Shown: positions 45,142-55,036 of the stretch, in pieces
Numbering within the stretch: the first letter of the stretch is position 1
How the letters are laid out: each line of letters starts with the position of its first letter
Assembly: GCF_900113705.1 (NCBI RefSeq)
Contig: NZ_FOQI01000013.1
Span: 101,457-165,456, forward strand
Reading direction: 5' to 3'
Length of the DNA: 64,000 nucleotides
Origin: Collimonas sp. OK307
Lineage (GTDB): Bacteria; Pseudomonadota; Gammaproteobacteria; Burkholderiales; Burkholderiaceae_D
Made by a program: the position numbers and the translations under genes
Notes under the pieces: model-generated
Told to the model about the DNA's origin: nothing
Seen by the model: only the letters and a program-made list of their open reading frames with translations
Databases searched by the model: none

Positions 45142-47553
45142 TCAACGGCTAATGAAAGAGTCGGGTTGATTAACATTCTGATAACCTGGAACACCGCTAC
45201 GCAGGGCTTGTATCGGATTCGACCCGATGCTTGATAAACCATTCAACTCAAGTTGCACGAATATACCTGTAGTCGAGCGGGTTGACGATGTCGGCGTACG
45301 TTGTCCCACCACACGGAAGACCCAGCAATCGGCTTTGTATTCCAGTCCAAGCAGGCTTTGTCCGACTGTTTTTTCCTGCAAAGAGTAGCTGACGCGGCCC
45401 ACACCATACCAACGGCGGCTGATTGGCCATTGGGCGGAGACATCAAACTGCTTCAGGTATTTGCTGTCCAGCAGCAGCGGATCGACGTTGTTATGATCCA
45501 GCTGATAAGAGAAGTTGATGACTTTTTTCGGACCCGGCTGCCATTTGATGCTGGAATTGGCGCGCACCCACTGATTATTGCTCTGGCTGTACTGGATTGT
45601 ATTGTCGACACCCAGTGCCTGCGTTATCTGTCCGCCCGCCATCAACAGCAAATCCGAACGGCTGCTGGTGATTGTATCGGTAGTGCCTCCGAGCGTCACG
45701 CGTGGTTCGGTAAAGTAAAAACGCTGACCGATACCCAGGCGCAAACGTTCCACGCCGGATTCCTCGATAAAACGCGAAGTCACGGCAGCGGTCAGTTGAT
45801 TGGCGTCACCGATACGGTCATGGCCGCTGTAACGGTTTTCAGTGAAAATCTGGGCGAAATTGAAATCTGCGACGCCACTGTCGAACAGCGGGAACTGGCT
45901 CTGGTCACGGTAAGGCGTACGCACGTAGAACAGGCGCGGTTCCAGCGTCTGCGTCATCTGGTTGCCGAAAAACTTTGCGTCGCGCTCGAAAATCAAGCCG
46001 GTATCGAACGAGAAAGTCGGCAGTACCCGGTTATAGCTGTTTCCCAGCGATGTTTGATCTGCCGAAGTTGGCAGAGTTGGCTGATTCGGTATGCCAGCCT
46101 TATTCGGCGAGATGTTGTATGCCGTAGCATCCAGCTGGATTTTCGGCGTAATGAAATAGCCCGGTCGAATAATCGGGTAAGAAAGCTGCGGGTTGATGTA
46201 GATGCGGTCGCCACCTAGTGGCAACAAGGTGTTTGTTGAGGAATCGTATTGGCTATTCCTGAAACGGGTATATTGCGCGTTCACGCTCCAGTCAAAACCA
46301 TAAATATCCTGTTTACCTGCGTTCACGGTAACTTGGGGCAGGCGATCATACGGACGGCTAAGCGTTGCATTTCCATTAGCGTCAAAATCCTGCAATAGCT
46401 GATAGCGCGAAGCCAGCGCTGCCACGCTCCAGAACGAGCCGGAGTAGTTCAAATCGAATTCCCGATTCAATACGCGCGCTGAACTTTGGGTAATCGAACG
46501 CGAAAAATCGTCCGGATAACTATTATCCGAAGCAAAGTTAACATTCCAGCCCATGGACCAGCCAGGCGCCAGCGTCTGCGCATGAATCGATTGCACGGCG
46601 TAGCGGTTGCTCTTGGTCAGCTTGTCGTCCGGCAAAAATTCAACCTTGGTCTGCCCGCTGTACCCATCCCCCATATAACGGGCGTCAGCCCCCATTTGCA
46701 AACCGCGCTGGGTGATGATGTTGGGGTACAGCGTCAAATCGCGATTAGGGGCGATATTGAAATAATAGGGAAGATTGAACTCGAACCCGCCGTTGTTGGT
46801 GCTGCCGATTATCGGCGGCAACACGCCGGACTGGCGTTCGTTCGACAACGGGAAGGACAAGACCGGTGAACCAAGGATAGGCACGCTCTTGAAGTAAAGA
46901 ATGCCGTTATGCGCCACGCCCTCGCCCAGGCCGCTATCGACATCCAGCGTACTCGACTTGATATACCAGTCCGGCTTGGTGCCGGGACAGGTAGTGTAGG
47001 TGCCGGTGATGATTTTCGACTTGTCCTCATCGATAAAATCGATGCGCTCAGCGTTGCCGTGACCGTCATTGGCTTTAAACCAGTAAGTCGGGTTGGTCAG
47101 GAAACCTTGCCCGGAATCCATATTCAGCTTGAGATCATCGCCGGTGTATTTGTCGCCATAGCGATTCATCCGCACGCAACCATGGGCTTCTGCCTCGTTC
47201 TCGACGATCCGGTAAGTCGCCTTGTTGGACTTGATCTCGGTTTGACCGCGTGTCATGTCGACATCGTTATCCAGGTTGATCACCCGGTCCGGGCGGCCGG
47301 TCATCTGCTCAGCCTCTACCGTGGTCGGCGCATCGGAATCGTTGACGCGCGGCGGCTTGACATTGTTTTGCGTGGTGGGAACGACTGGCGTGACCGGATC
47401 GACCGATTGCGCCCACACCCACATCGGCATGGATATCGCCGCGATAACCGAAGCTACCATGACGGTCATGCGCCGCAATGCGGGCAATTGGGACGTGGTC
47501 CGACCCGAATGTGACTGGAATTGCTTAGGTAGCGCTGAGGAGGACCGGGTCAT
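45142..47553 (-). CDS. lptD: LPS-assembly protein LptD
   Basis: Outer-membrane beta-barrel that inserts lipopolysaccharide. 803 residues: signal peptide ending VWA near residue 48 with a long N-region, then an LptA-like periplasmic domain (about 75-200) and a large barrel ending in a C-terminal region with ADCWVFRVVGQR and FVQLELNGLSS, typical of LptD. Cysteines in the periplasmic domain (AHGCVR, TTCPG) and near the C-terminus (KADCW) are suitable for the disulfides needed for function. Divergent from amgK. Confidence 0.97.
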   Translation of the reverse strand: MTRSSSALPKQFQSHSGRTTSQLPALRRMTVMVASVIAAISMPMWVWAQSVDPVTPVVPTTQNNVKPPRVNDSDAPTTVEAEQMTGRPDRVINLDNDVDMTRGQTEIKSNKATYRIVENEAEAHGCVRMNRYGDKYTGDDLKLNMDSGQGFLTNPTYWFKANDGHGNAERIDFIDEDKSKIITGTYTTCPGTKPDWYIKSSTLDVDSGLGEGVAHNGILYFKSVPILGSPVLSFPLSNERQSGVLPPIIGSTNNGGFEFNLPYYFNIAPNRDLTLYPNIITQRGLQMGADARYMGDGYSGQTKVEFLPDDKLTKSNRYAVQSIHAQTLAPGWSMGWNVNFASDNSYPDDFSRSITQSSARVLNREFDLNYSGSFWSVAALASRYQLLQDFDANGNATLSRPYDRLPQVTVNAGKQDIYGFDWSVNAQYTRFRNSQYDSSTNTLLPLGGDRIYINPQLSYPIIRPGYFITPKIQLDATAYNISPNKAGIPNQPTLPTSADQTSLGNSYNRVLPTFSFDTGLIFERDAKFFGNQMTQTLEPRLFYVRTPYRDQSQFPLFDSGVADFNFAQIFTENRYSGHDRIGDANQLTAAVTSRFIEESGVERLRLGIGQRFYFTEPRVTLGGTTDTITSSRSDLLLMAGGQITQALGVDNTIQYSQSNNQWVRANSSIKWQPGPKKVINFSYQLDHNNVDPLLLDSKYLKQFDVSAQWPISRRWYGVGRVSYSLQEKTVGQSLLGLEYKADCWVFRVVGQRTPTSSTRSTTGIFVQLELNGLSSIGSNPIQALRSGVPGYQNVNQPDSFISR

Positions 47554-47651
47554 GAAATGAATTTGGCAAACACCATAGCAGGCGATTTTTTGAAATTAAT
47601 CCCTTATTATATGGGAACTCACTACCGACAACCGTATTACTGGAATGCTTA

Positions 47652-48689
47652 ATGTCTTTATCACAGTCTCCCCCCGCTGTACCCGATCTGCGCCAGACCC
47701 AAATTGTCGAATGGCTAACTACGCTTAGCGCCATACCCACTCTGCCTGCAACGCTACGCCCAGCCTCTGCCGACGCCAGTTTCCGGCGCTATTTCAGGCT
47801 CGATGCCGTCGATGGCAAAACCCTGATTGTGATGGATGCACCGCCGCCGCAAGAAGATGTCAAACCCTTCATCGAGATTGCCGGGCTGTTCGCCGGTATC
47901 GGCCTGTCGGTGCCAGAAATCCTGGCGCAAGACGTTGAACGCGGCTTTTTGCTGTTATCCGACCTGGGCTCTACAACTTACCTGCAGCAATTGAACGACG
48001 ACAGCGCACCTAAATTGTATATGGACGCCATCGATGCTCTGGTGTTGCTGCAAACCAAGAGTCAGCCAGGCGTGCTGCCTGAGTACGACCGTGCCTTCCT
48101 GTTGCGAGAATTGCAAATATTTCCAGAGTGGTATCTCGGCAAGCATCTGAAAGCAAGCCTGAGCGACCAGCAAACCAGCGACCTGAACAAGGTTTTCGAC
48201 GCCATCCTCGCCAACACCTTGGCGCAGCCGCAGGTATTCATCCATCGCGATTATCATTCACGTAACCTGATGGTGCTGCCAAACGGCAATCCTGGAGTGC
48301 TGGATTTCCAGGGCGCGCTGTTCGGCCCGATTACCTATGACATCGTATCGCTGCTGCGCGATGTCTACATCCAGTGGGATGAAGCGCAGGTGCTCGACTG
48401 GGCGATCCGCTACTGGGAACGCGCCAAACGCGCCGGCCTGCCGGTTAATCCCGATATCGACATTTTCTATCGCGATTTCGAATACATGGGCTTGCAACGG
48501 CACCTGAAAATACTCGGCCTGTTCGCGCGCCTGTATCACCGCGACGGCAAGGAAGCCTATTTGAAAGACATCTCGCTGGTCATGGAGTACACCCGCAAGA
48601 CGGCGCTGCGCTACCGCGAACTGATCCCGCTGGTACGCTTGCTGGATAAGCTGGAAGATAAAGCGGTGCAGGTCGGCTATACGTTCTGA
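47652..48689 (+). CDS. amgK: N-acetylmuramate/N-acetylglucosamine kinase AmgK
   Basis: Kinase of the aminoglycoside-phosphotransferase fold that phosphorylates MurNAc at C1 in the peptidoglycan recycling shortcut known from Pseudomonas. 345 residues. Motifs: SADASFRRYFRL near the N-terminus, VFIHRDYHSRNLM catalytic loop and GVLDFQGALFGPITYD metal-binding segment. Directly followed by murU, which takes its product. Confidence 0.93.
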   Translation: MSLSQSPPAVPDLRQTQIVEWLTTLSAIPTLPATLRPASADASFRRYFRLDAVDGKTLIVMDAPPPQEDVKPFIEIAGLFAGIGLSVPEILAQDVERGFLLLSDLGSTTYLQQLNDDSAPKLYMDAIDALVLLQTKSQPGVLPEYDRAFLLRELQIFPEWYLGKHLKASLSDQQTSDLNKVFDAILANTLAQPQVFIHRDYHSRNLMVLPNGNPGVLDFQGALFGPITYDIVSLLRDVYIQWDEAQVLDWAIRYWERAKRAGLPVNPDIDIFYRDFEYMGLQRHLKILGLFARLYHRDGKEAYLKDISLVMEYTRKTALRYRELIPLVRLLDKLEDKAVQVGYTF

Positions 48690-48721
48690 TCCGTTCCAAT
48701 TGCAAATCGAATAGAGTATCC

Positions 48722-49429
48722 ATGAAAGCAATGATTTTTGCCGCCGGCCGCGGCGAGCGCATGCGTCCGTTGACCGACACCATTCCCAAACCTTTGCTGA
48801 CGGTCCGCGGCCGGCCGCTGATCGTCTGGCACATTCTCAACCTGGTGCGTGCCGGCATCACCGACATCGTCATCAATCACGCTCACCTGGGACAGATGAT
48901 TGAAGATACGCTGGGCGACGGCAGCAAATTCGGCGCGAAGATTACCTATTCGCCGGAAGTCGTGGCGCTGGAAACCGCAGGCGGCATCGCCAACGCCCGC
49001 CATCTGCTCGGCGAGGCGCCGTTCGTGGCGATTGCAGGCGATGTTTACTGCCCGCATTTCGACTTCGGGCAAGTCAAGAATACGCTGGAAGACAACGACA
49101 TCTGGGGTCAGCCGTATGCGCTGGACAAGCGCGACAATGCCTGGCTGTTTCTGGTAAAAAATCCGCCCCACCACCCACAGGGCGATTTCGGGCTGCACAG
49201 TTTTTCGGTCAGCAATGAGGGGGAACCCGGCCATACCTATACCTTCTCAGGGATTGGCGTTTATCGGCCTTCGATGTTCGATGGCGTCAGCGCCGGCCAA
49301 TCGGAAAAACTGGTGACCCTGCTACGCGAAAACGCGGCGCGCGGCCAGATCGGCGGCGACGTGTATCGTGGCGAATGGACCGATGTCGGCACCATCGAAC
49401 GCCTGAATCAATTGAACGCGCCGCTGTAG
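48722..49429 (+). CDS. murU: N-acetylmuramate-1-phosphate uridylyltransferase MurU
   Basis: Makes UDP-MurNAc from MurNAc-1-phosphate, bypassing MurA/MurB. 235 residues with the nucleotidyltransferase signature AAGRGERMRPLTDTIPKPLL at residues 7-26, VAIAGDVYCPHFDF (metal-binding Asp) and EWTDVGTIERL at the end. Together with amgK it forms the recycling pair. Confidence 0.93.
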   Translation: MKAMIFAAGRGERMRPLTDTIPKPLLTVRGRPLIVWHILNLVRAGITDIVINHAHLGQMIEDTLGDGSKFGAKITYSPEVVALETAGGIANARHLLGEAPFVAIAGDVYCPHFDFGQVKNTLEDNDIWGQPYALDKRDNAWLFLVKNPPHHPQGDFGLHSFSVSNEGEPGHTYTFSGIGVYRPSMFDGVSAGQSEKLVTLLRENAARGQIGGDVYRGEWTDVGTIERLNQLNAPL

Positions 49430-49491
49430 TTGCCAATGCCTTCGATAACGCCTAGCTGCAGCACACTAACCTATTCCAGAAAGACGCCAGC

Positions 49492-50832
49492 ATGACTCCT
49501 TACAGCACCCGCCGCAGCAAACTGATTGCGCAAATGCAGGCCATGGGCGGCGGCGTCGCCATCATCTCGACAGCGCCCGAGGCCGCGCGTAATGCCGATT
49601 CCGATTTTCCGTATCGCCACGACAGCAGCTTCTATTATCTTTCCGGCTTCACCGAGCCGGACGCCGTGATCGTCCTGATCGCTGGCAAAGATTCAAAGGC
49701 GATCCTGTTTTGCCGGGAAAAAAACCTGGAGCGGGAAATCTGGGACGGCTATCGCTTCGGCCCTGACGCCGCCCGCAAGCAACTCGGTTTCGACGCCGCG
49801 TTTGCGATCGACGCCATCGATACCGAAATGCCGAAACTGTTGGCCGATGCGCCGGCGATTTTTTACTCGCTCGGCAAACAGGCAAATCGCGATAGCCAGT
49901 TGCAAGGCTGGCTCAACAAGCTGAGCGGACAGGCCCGCATCGGCGTTAGCGCACCGGCCACCATCCATAGCCTGGATCCGCTGCTGGCTGAAATGCGCCT
50001 GTTCAAAGATGCGGGTGAACACGCCATCATGCAGCGCTCCGGGCAGATTGCCGCCGGCGCCCATTGCCGCGCGATGCGTATGGCGCGGCCCGGCTTGCGC
50101 GAATATCATCTGGAAGCCGAATTGCTGCATGAATTCCGCACCCAAGGCGCGGAGTCGCCGGCCTACACCTCTATCGTCGCCACAGGATCGAATGCTTGTG
50201 TATTGCACTACCGCGCCGGCAACACCGAGCTGAAAGACGGCGACCTGGTGCTGATCGATGCCGGCTGCGAGTTCGAGAGCTACGCCTCCGACATCACCCG
50301 CACATTCCCAGCCAATGGCGTATTCTCCGGCCCGCAAAAAACCTTGTATGAAATCGTATTGGCGGCGCAGCACGCAGCGATCGCGGCAACTCGCCCGGGA
50401 CAACGCTTCATCGATGGCCACAATGCGGCGCTACGGATACTGGCGCAAGGCATGCTGGATACCGGCCTGCTCGACAAGAACAAAGCCGGCACGCTCGACG
50501 ACGTGATCGCCAATGGCGACTATCGCCAGTTCTACATGCACAGCACCGGCCACTGGATCGGCCTTGACGTGCATGACGTCGGCGCTTATCGCGAACCCGG
50601 CGACGCAGCCCCGGAAGGCCAGCAAAAGCCGTGGCGCAAGCTGCAGCCAGGCATGGTCACCACGGTCGAGCCGGGCATCTACGTGCGTCCGGCCGAGGGT
50701 GTGCCGAAACAATTCTGGAATATCGGCATCCGCATTGAAGACGATATTCTGGTTACTGCAGACGGCAACGTCAACCTGACTAGCGACGTTCCTACCTCGG
50801 TAGCCGAGATCGAAGCATTGATGCGCAAATGA
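49492..50832 (+). CDS. pepP: Xaa-Pro aminopeptidase
   Basis: Dinuclear-metal exopeptidase that removes N-terminal residues before proline. 446 residues: N-terminal creatinase-type domain and C-terminal pita-bread domain. Metal ligands visible in VLIDAGCEFESYASDITRTF (two Asp), HSTGHWIGLDVHDVG (His), TVEPGIYV (Glu) and IGIRIEDD (Glu). In many proteobacteria pepP is followed by ubiH, and here only a HAD gene separates them. Confidence 0.95.
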   Translation: MTPYSTRRSKLIAQMQAMGGGVAIISTAPEAARNADSDFPYRHDSSFYYLSGFTEPDAVIVLIAGKDSKAILFCREKNLEREIWDGYRFGPDAARKQLGFDAAFAIDAIDTEMPKLLADAPAIFYSLGKQANRDSQLQGWLNKLSGQARIGVSAPATIHSLDPLLAEMRLFKDAGEHAIMQRSGQIAAGAHCRAMRMARPGLREYHLEAELLHEFRTQGAESPAYTSIVATGSNACVLHYRAGNTELKDGDLVLIDAGCEFESYASDITRTFPANGVFSGPQKTLYEIVLAAQHAAIAATRPGQRFIDGHNAALRILAQGMLDTGLLDKNKAGTLDDVIANGDYRQFYMHSTGHWIGLDVHDVGAYREPGDAAPEGQQKPWRKLQPGMVTTVEPGIYVRPAEGVPKQFWNIGIRIEDDILVTADGNVNLTSDVPTSVAEIEALMRK

Positions 50833-50878
50833 AGCAAGCGCGCCCCAAGGAAGACGTCGTAGTACAGACACGAGTATC

Positions 50879-51520
50879 ATGATATCCATGACAAACGCAT
50901 CTCCCACCATCGTCGTCTTCGACCTCGGCGGCGTACTATTCGACTGGAATCCGGACTACCTGTTCCGTAAGCTGATCACCGATGAAAGCGAGCGGAAATG
51001 GTTCCTCGCCAACGTCTGTAACAGCGAGTGGAATCTCCAGCAAGATGCCGGCCGCCCGCTCAGCGAGGCAACCGCCATCCTCAGCGCCCGCCATCCTGAG
51101 CACGCCCGTCTGATCCACGCTTTCTATGCGCGCTGGACCGAAATGCTTGGCGGCACACTGGCAGAAGGCATGGCGATTTTCGAGGCGCTGGAAACCGCCG
51201 GCGTCCCGCTGTACGCTTTAACCAACTGGTCGGGTGAAACTTTCCCGTACGCGCGCGACAACTATCCATTCCTCCATCGCTTCAAGGATGTACTGGTTTC
51301 CGGTGATGAAAAACTGGTCAAGCCGGATGCGCGCATTTACCAACGCATGCTGGAACGCATCCGCAAACACTATCCCGATGCGCAACCGGAACAACTGGTG
51401 TTCATCGACGATATCCGCAGAAACGTCGATGCGGCGCACGCGCTCGGCTGGCGCGCCATTCATCATACCGACCCCGCCGCCACCGCGGCCCAGTTGCGCA
51501 GCTGGGGCTTGCCGACATGA
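50879..51520 (+). CDS. HAD-superfamily phosphatase, YihX-like
   Basis: 213 residues. The first motif FDLGGVLFDWNP has the DxG form used by the YihX/haloacid-dehalogenase subgroup. Motif II is ALTNWS, motif III is KLVKPDARIY, and motif IV is FIDDIRRNVDAA. Substrate cannot be told; relatives act on sugar phosphates such as glucose-1-phosphate. The start is either 50879 or the ATG 9 nt later. The stop overlaps the next ATG as ATGA. Confidence 0.88.
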   Translation: MISMTNASPTIVVFDLGGVLFDWNPDYLFRKLITDESERKWFLANVCNSEWNLQQDAGRPLSEATAILSARHPEHARLIHAFYARWTEMLGGTLAEGMAIFEALETAGVPLYALTNWSGETFPYARDNYPFLHRFKDVLVSGDEKLVKPDARIYQRMLERIRKHYPDAQPEQLVFIDDIRRNVDAAHALGWRAIHHTDPAATAAQLRSWGLPT

Positions 51521-52689
51521 GCAGCCTCACCCATCCGCAGCACCAGACAGAAGTCGACATCGCCATCTGCGGCGCCGGTCCGGTCGGCCTGAGCCTGGCT
51601 GCATTACTGGTCAAACGTGGCGTTGCAGCTGCGCGGATTGCACTGATTGACGCCAAGACAGTTGAACTGGCACGGCAAGATCCGCGTTCCCTGGCGCTCT
51701 CCTACGGCAGCCGCCAGATCCTGCAAGAGATCGGCGCCTGGCCGATTGCCGCCACCGCCATTCATCAAATCCATGTATCGCGCCGCGCGCATTTCGGCCG
51801 CACCCTGATCCAGCGCGAGGAATTCCAGCTGCCGGCGCTCGGCTATGTCACGCGCTACGGCAACCTGATAACGGCTTTGGCAGCACTGCCGGCGCTGGCT
51901 GGCATCCACTTGCTGCGGCCGCTGCAAGTCAGCGCCAGCACCGAACAAGATGACCATGTGGAATTGCAATTGTCGGATGGCAGTTCGCTGCGGAGCAAAT
52001 TGCTGGTGCAAGCTGAAGGCGGTGTATTCGGCGCCCAGGATGACAAATCGCTGCAACGCGATTACCAGCAAATCGGCATCGTCGCCCATGTCCAGGGCAG
52101 CGCACCGATTCCACACCGCGCATTTGAACGCTTCACCGATCAAGGACCGCTCGCGCTGCTGCCGCAAGACGACGAACACGGGAACAACTACGCCTTGGTA
52201 TGGTGTGTGCGTCCCGATACTGCAAGCCAGCTGCTGGCGCTGGATGATGGGGCATTCCTGGCGGCATTGACACAAGCCTTCGGCGGCCGGCTTGGGCGCT
52301 TTCTCAAAACCTCGAAGCGCAACAGCTTTCCGCTAGGCTTGAATGCTCGCCCTGCAGCCACGCTCAGGACCGTGGCCATTGGCAACGCCGCGCAAACCCT
52401 GCACCCGGTTGCCGGCCAGGGATTGAACCTGGGCTTGCGCGATGCTGCGGTGCTGGCGCGTTTGCTGGCCGGCGACATCACCCCGGATACCCTGCAACGG
52501 TTTGCCGCCGCCAGACAGGCAGACCGCAGCTTGACGATCCACCTGACCGACGTCATGGCGCGGATTTTTGCCAGCGCCCCCGACGGCGCCGTATCGCAAA
52601 CCCTGCTCGGCTTGTCGTTGGGACTGGTAGATATTGTGAAGCCGGCCAGGCGCTTGCTGGCCCGGCAAATGATGTTCGGACGACGCTAA
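51517..52689 (+). CDS. UbiH/UbiF/VisC-family FAD-dependent hydroxylase (ubiquinone synthesis)
   Basis: 390 residues. N-terminal FAD motif DIAICGAGPVGLSLAALL, the ARQDPRSLALSYGSRQIL segment typical of UbiH-type enzymes and the second FAD motif AIGNAAQTLHPVAGQGLNLGLRDA. Such monooxygenases add ring hydroxyls in ubiquinone synthesis. The regiospecificity (UbiH, UbiI, UbiF or UbiM) cannot be settled from the sequence, though context beside pepP favours UbiH. Confidence 0.9.
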   Translation: MSSLTHPQHQTEVDIAICGAGPVGLSLAALLVKRGVAAARIALIDAKTVELARQDPRSLALSYGSRQILQEIGAWPIAATAIHQIHVSRRAHFGRTLIQREEFQLPALGYVTRYGNLITALAALPALAGIHLLRPLQVSASTEQDDHVELQLSDGSSLRSKLLVQAEGGVFGAQDDKSLQRDYQQIGIVAHVQGSAPIPHRAFERFTDQGPLALLPQDDEHGNNYALVWCVRPDTASQLLALDDGAFLAALTQAFGGRLGRFLKTSKRNSFPLGLNARPAATLRTVAIGNAAQTLHPVAGQGLNLGLRDAAVLARLLAGDITPDTLQRFAAARQADRSLTIHLTDVMARIFASAPDGAVSQTLLGLSLGLVDIVKPARRLLARQMMFGRR

Positions 52690-52712
52690 ACTGCGCATCG
52701 CTCGCACCATAA

Positions 52713-52748
52713 AAAAAACCGCGGCGGTTTTACCCGACGCGGTTTTTT
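52713..52748. terminator. Bidirectional terminator between the UbiH-family gene and pntB
   Basis: 11-bp arms AAAAAACCGCG (52713-52723) and CGCGGTTTTTT (52738-52748), with an A-run of eight on one side and a T-run of six on the other. It serves both converging transcripts. Confidence 0.9.
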
Positions 52749-52766
52749 CATAGGAATGGCCAACGC

Positions 52767-54203
52767 TTATTCGATCGCCTTCGCCATATCTTCAATCACC
52801 TTCTTGGCATCGCCGAACACCATCATGGTTTTATCCATGTAGAACAGTTCGTTGTCCAGCCCGGCATAACCGGATGCCATGGAACGCTTGTTGACGATGA
52901 CTGTCTTGGCTTTGTAGGCTTCCAGGATAGGCATGCCGGCAATCGACGACTTCGGATCCTTGGCAGCCGGATTGACGACGTCGTTGGCGCCCAGCACCAG
53001 CACCACATCGGCCTGGGCGAATTCGCTGTTGATGTCTTCCATCTCGAACACCTGGTCGTACGGCACTTCGGCCTCCGCCAGCAGGACGTTCATGTGACCA
53101 GGCATGCGCCCGGCCACCGGATGAATCGCGAACTTGACGGTGACACCCTTGTGCGTCAGCTTTTCAGCCAGTTCCATCAACGCATGCTGCGCACGCGCCA
53201 CCGCCAGGCCGTAGCCGGGAACGATGATGACAGTTTCGGCATTTCCCAGCAGGAACGAGGCATCGTCAGCGGAACCGGATTTCACCGGGCGCTGGGCTTG
53301 TGCTCCAGCCGATGTTGCGGCAGCAGCATCGCCGCCAAAACCGCCCAGGATCACGTTGAAGAACGACCGATTCATCGCCTTGCACATGATGTAGGACAGG
53401 ATCGCGCCGCTGGAACCGACTAGCGAACCGGCGATGATCAGCATCGAGTTGTTCAGCGAAAAGCCGATACCCGCTGCAGCCCAGCCGGAGTAGCTGTTGA
53501 GCATCGACACCACCACCGGCATGTCAGCGCCGCCGATCGGGATAATGATCAACACACCCAGCGCAAACGCGATGATGGCCATCAAGATGAAAGGCAACCA
53601 GGACTGAGTCAGCACAAAGATGATTCCCAGCCCCAGCATCGCCACGGCCAACACCAGGTTGAAGAAATGCTGGCCACGGAAACTCACCGGCGCGCCCTGG
53701 AACAGGCGGAACTTGTATTTGCCCGACAGCTTGCCGAACGCAATCACCGAACCCGAGAAGGTAATCGCGCCAACGAAGGTACCGATGAACAGTTCGATAC
53801 GATTACCGGTCGGCAGCAATTCGCCATGTGCGGCGATACCGAAAGCCCATGGCTCCGACACCGCAGCCACCGCGATACATACCGCCGCCAAACCGATCAG
53901 CGAGTGCATCGCCGCGACCAGCTCCGGCATCTTGGTCATCTCTACCCGCTTGGCCAGGAAGGCGCCGATGCCGCCGCCCACCACCACGCCGCCGGCCACC
54001 AGCCAGAAACCGAGGCCGGCTCCTTGCGATTCCGCTTTCAGCTTGACGATCAAAGCAATCGTAGTGACGACAGCTATCGCCATGCCGGCCATGCCGAAGG
54101 CATTACCGCGCCGCGCCGAAGACGGATGCGACAAACCCTTGAGCGCCTGGATAAAACAAACCGAGGCGATCAGGTACAACAAGGTCACCAGATTCATGCT
54201 CAT
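52767..54203 (-). CDS. pntB: NAD(P) transhydrogenase subunit beta
   Basis: Proton-translocating transhydrogenase, NADP-binding and membrane part. 478 residues: about eight to nine membrane helices, then the cytoplasmic domain III with IIVPGYGLAVARAQHAL and HPVAGRMPGHMNVLLAEA. VLGANDVVNPAAKDP is the NADP-binding loop. ATGA overlap with pntAB; GGGAG 8 nt upstream. Confidence 0.97.
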   Translation of the reverse strand: MSMNLVTLLYLIASVCFIQALKGLSHPSSARRGNAFGMAGMAIAVVTTIALIVKLKAESQGAGLGFWLVAGGVVVGGGIGAFLAKRVEMTKMPELVAAMHSLIGLAAVCIAVAAVSEPWAFGIAAHGELLPTGNRIELFIGTFVGAITFSGSVIAFGKLSGKYKFRLFQGAPVSFRGQHFFNLVLAVAMLGLGIIFVLTQSWLPFILMAIIAFALGVLIIIPIGGADMPVVVSMLNSYSGWAAAGIGFSLNNSMLIIAGSLVGSSGAILSYIMCKAMNRSFFNVILGGFGGDAAAATSAGAQAQRPVKSGSADDASFLLGNAETVIIVPGYGLAVARAQHALMELAEKLTHKGVTVKFAIHPVAGRMPGHMNVLLAEAEVPYDQVFEMEDINSEFAQADVVLVLGANDVVNPAAKDPKSSIAGMPILEAYKAKTVIVNKRSMASGYAGLDNELFYMDKTMMVFGDAKKVIEDMAKAIE

Positions 54204-54526
54204 TGGTGCGCTCCCTCTTTAGCTGCCGGCTTGGCCTTGGGCTCTTTTTTCTTGAACATTTCCAGCATCCGCTGCGTAACCAGAAAGCCGCCGAATACGT
54301 TGACAGCCGCCAGCGCCACCGCCAGCGTGCCGGCGACCTGGCCGACGATGCCTTCGGTCAGGCCGGCCGCCAGCATGGCGCCGATGATGATGATGGCCGA
54401 AATGGCATTGGTGACCGCCATCAGCGGTGTATGCAAGGCAGGTGTAACAGTCCAGACCACGTGGTAGCCGACGTAGATCGCCAGTACGAAAATGATCAGG
54501 TTGGTGATGGTGTGCGTGACTTCCAT
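54200..54526 (-). CDS. pntAB: NAD(P) transhydrogenase subunit alpha, membrane part (PntAB)
   Basis: 108 residues with three to four hydrophobic helices, including VTNAISAIIIIGAMLAAG and VFGGFLVTQRMLEMFKKK. This is the C-terminal membrane half of E. coli PntA encoded as a separate gene. The tail is Lys/Ala-rich. A strong ribosome site (AGGGG) precedes the ATG. Confidence 0.95.
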   Translation of the reverse strand: MEVTHTITNLIIFVLAIYVGYHVVWTVTPALHTPLMAVTNAISAIIIIGAMLAAGLTEGIVGQVAGTLAVALAAVNVFGGFLVTQRMLEMFKKKEPKAKPAAKEGAHQ

Positions 54527-54574
54527 GATTTCCCCTTTATAGAAGGACAGCGCTGTTGAGACGCGCCGCTAGCC

Positions 54575-54937
54575 TTAGATTTTCTTCAGGCCGGTGATAC
54601 GGTTGTTGTCATCGACAAACACCACTTTCGGCACATAGCTGCTTGCCTCTTCATTCGAAAGCGGGGCATAAGTACAGATGATCAGCAAGTCGCCCAGATG
54701 CGCGCAACGTGCAGCGGCACCGTTGAGCGAAATCTCGCCGCTGCCGCGTTTGCCGCGGATCGCGTAGGTCGAAAAGCGCTGGCCGTTGTTGACGTTGTAC
54801 AGTTCGATCTTCTCGAACTCGCGAATGTCGGCCGCTTCCAGCAGGTCTTCATCAATCCCGCAAGAACCCTCGTAGTGCAGGTCGGCCTGGGTAACGGTCG
54901 CGCGATGAATTTTCGCGCGCAGCATGATGCGTTGCAT
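54575..54937 (-). CDS. panD: Aspartate 1-decarboxylase
   Basis: Makes beta-alanine for pantothenate and CoA. 120 residues, the usual size of the proenzyme. The self-cleavage site is YEGSCGID, cutting between Gly24 and Ser25 to form the pyruvoyl group. [21 protein letters not shown] is the conserved core (about residues 71-91). GGAG lies upstream of the ATG. It is located between pntAA and pntAB, splitting the transhydrogenase operon, on the same strand with gaps of 99 and 48 bp. Confidence 0.97.
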   Translation of the reverse strand: MQRIMLRAKIHRATVTQADLHYEGSCGIDEDLLEAADIREFEKIELYNVNNGQRFSTYAIRGKRGSGEISLNGAAARCAHLGDLLIICTYAPLSNEEASSYVPKVVFVDDNNRITGLKKI

Positions 54938-55036
54938 ATCTTGATTCTCCAGTTTACGAAGCCTCCGGCCTTAGCCGGATGCCCCTTTACAGCTATTAAT
55001 GAAATCGGTATTTATGTCTGACTTATGTGGTGCGGC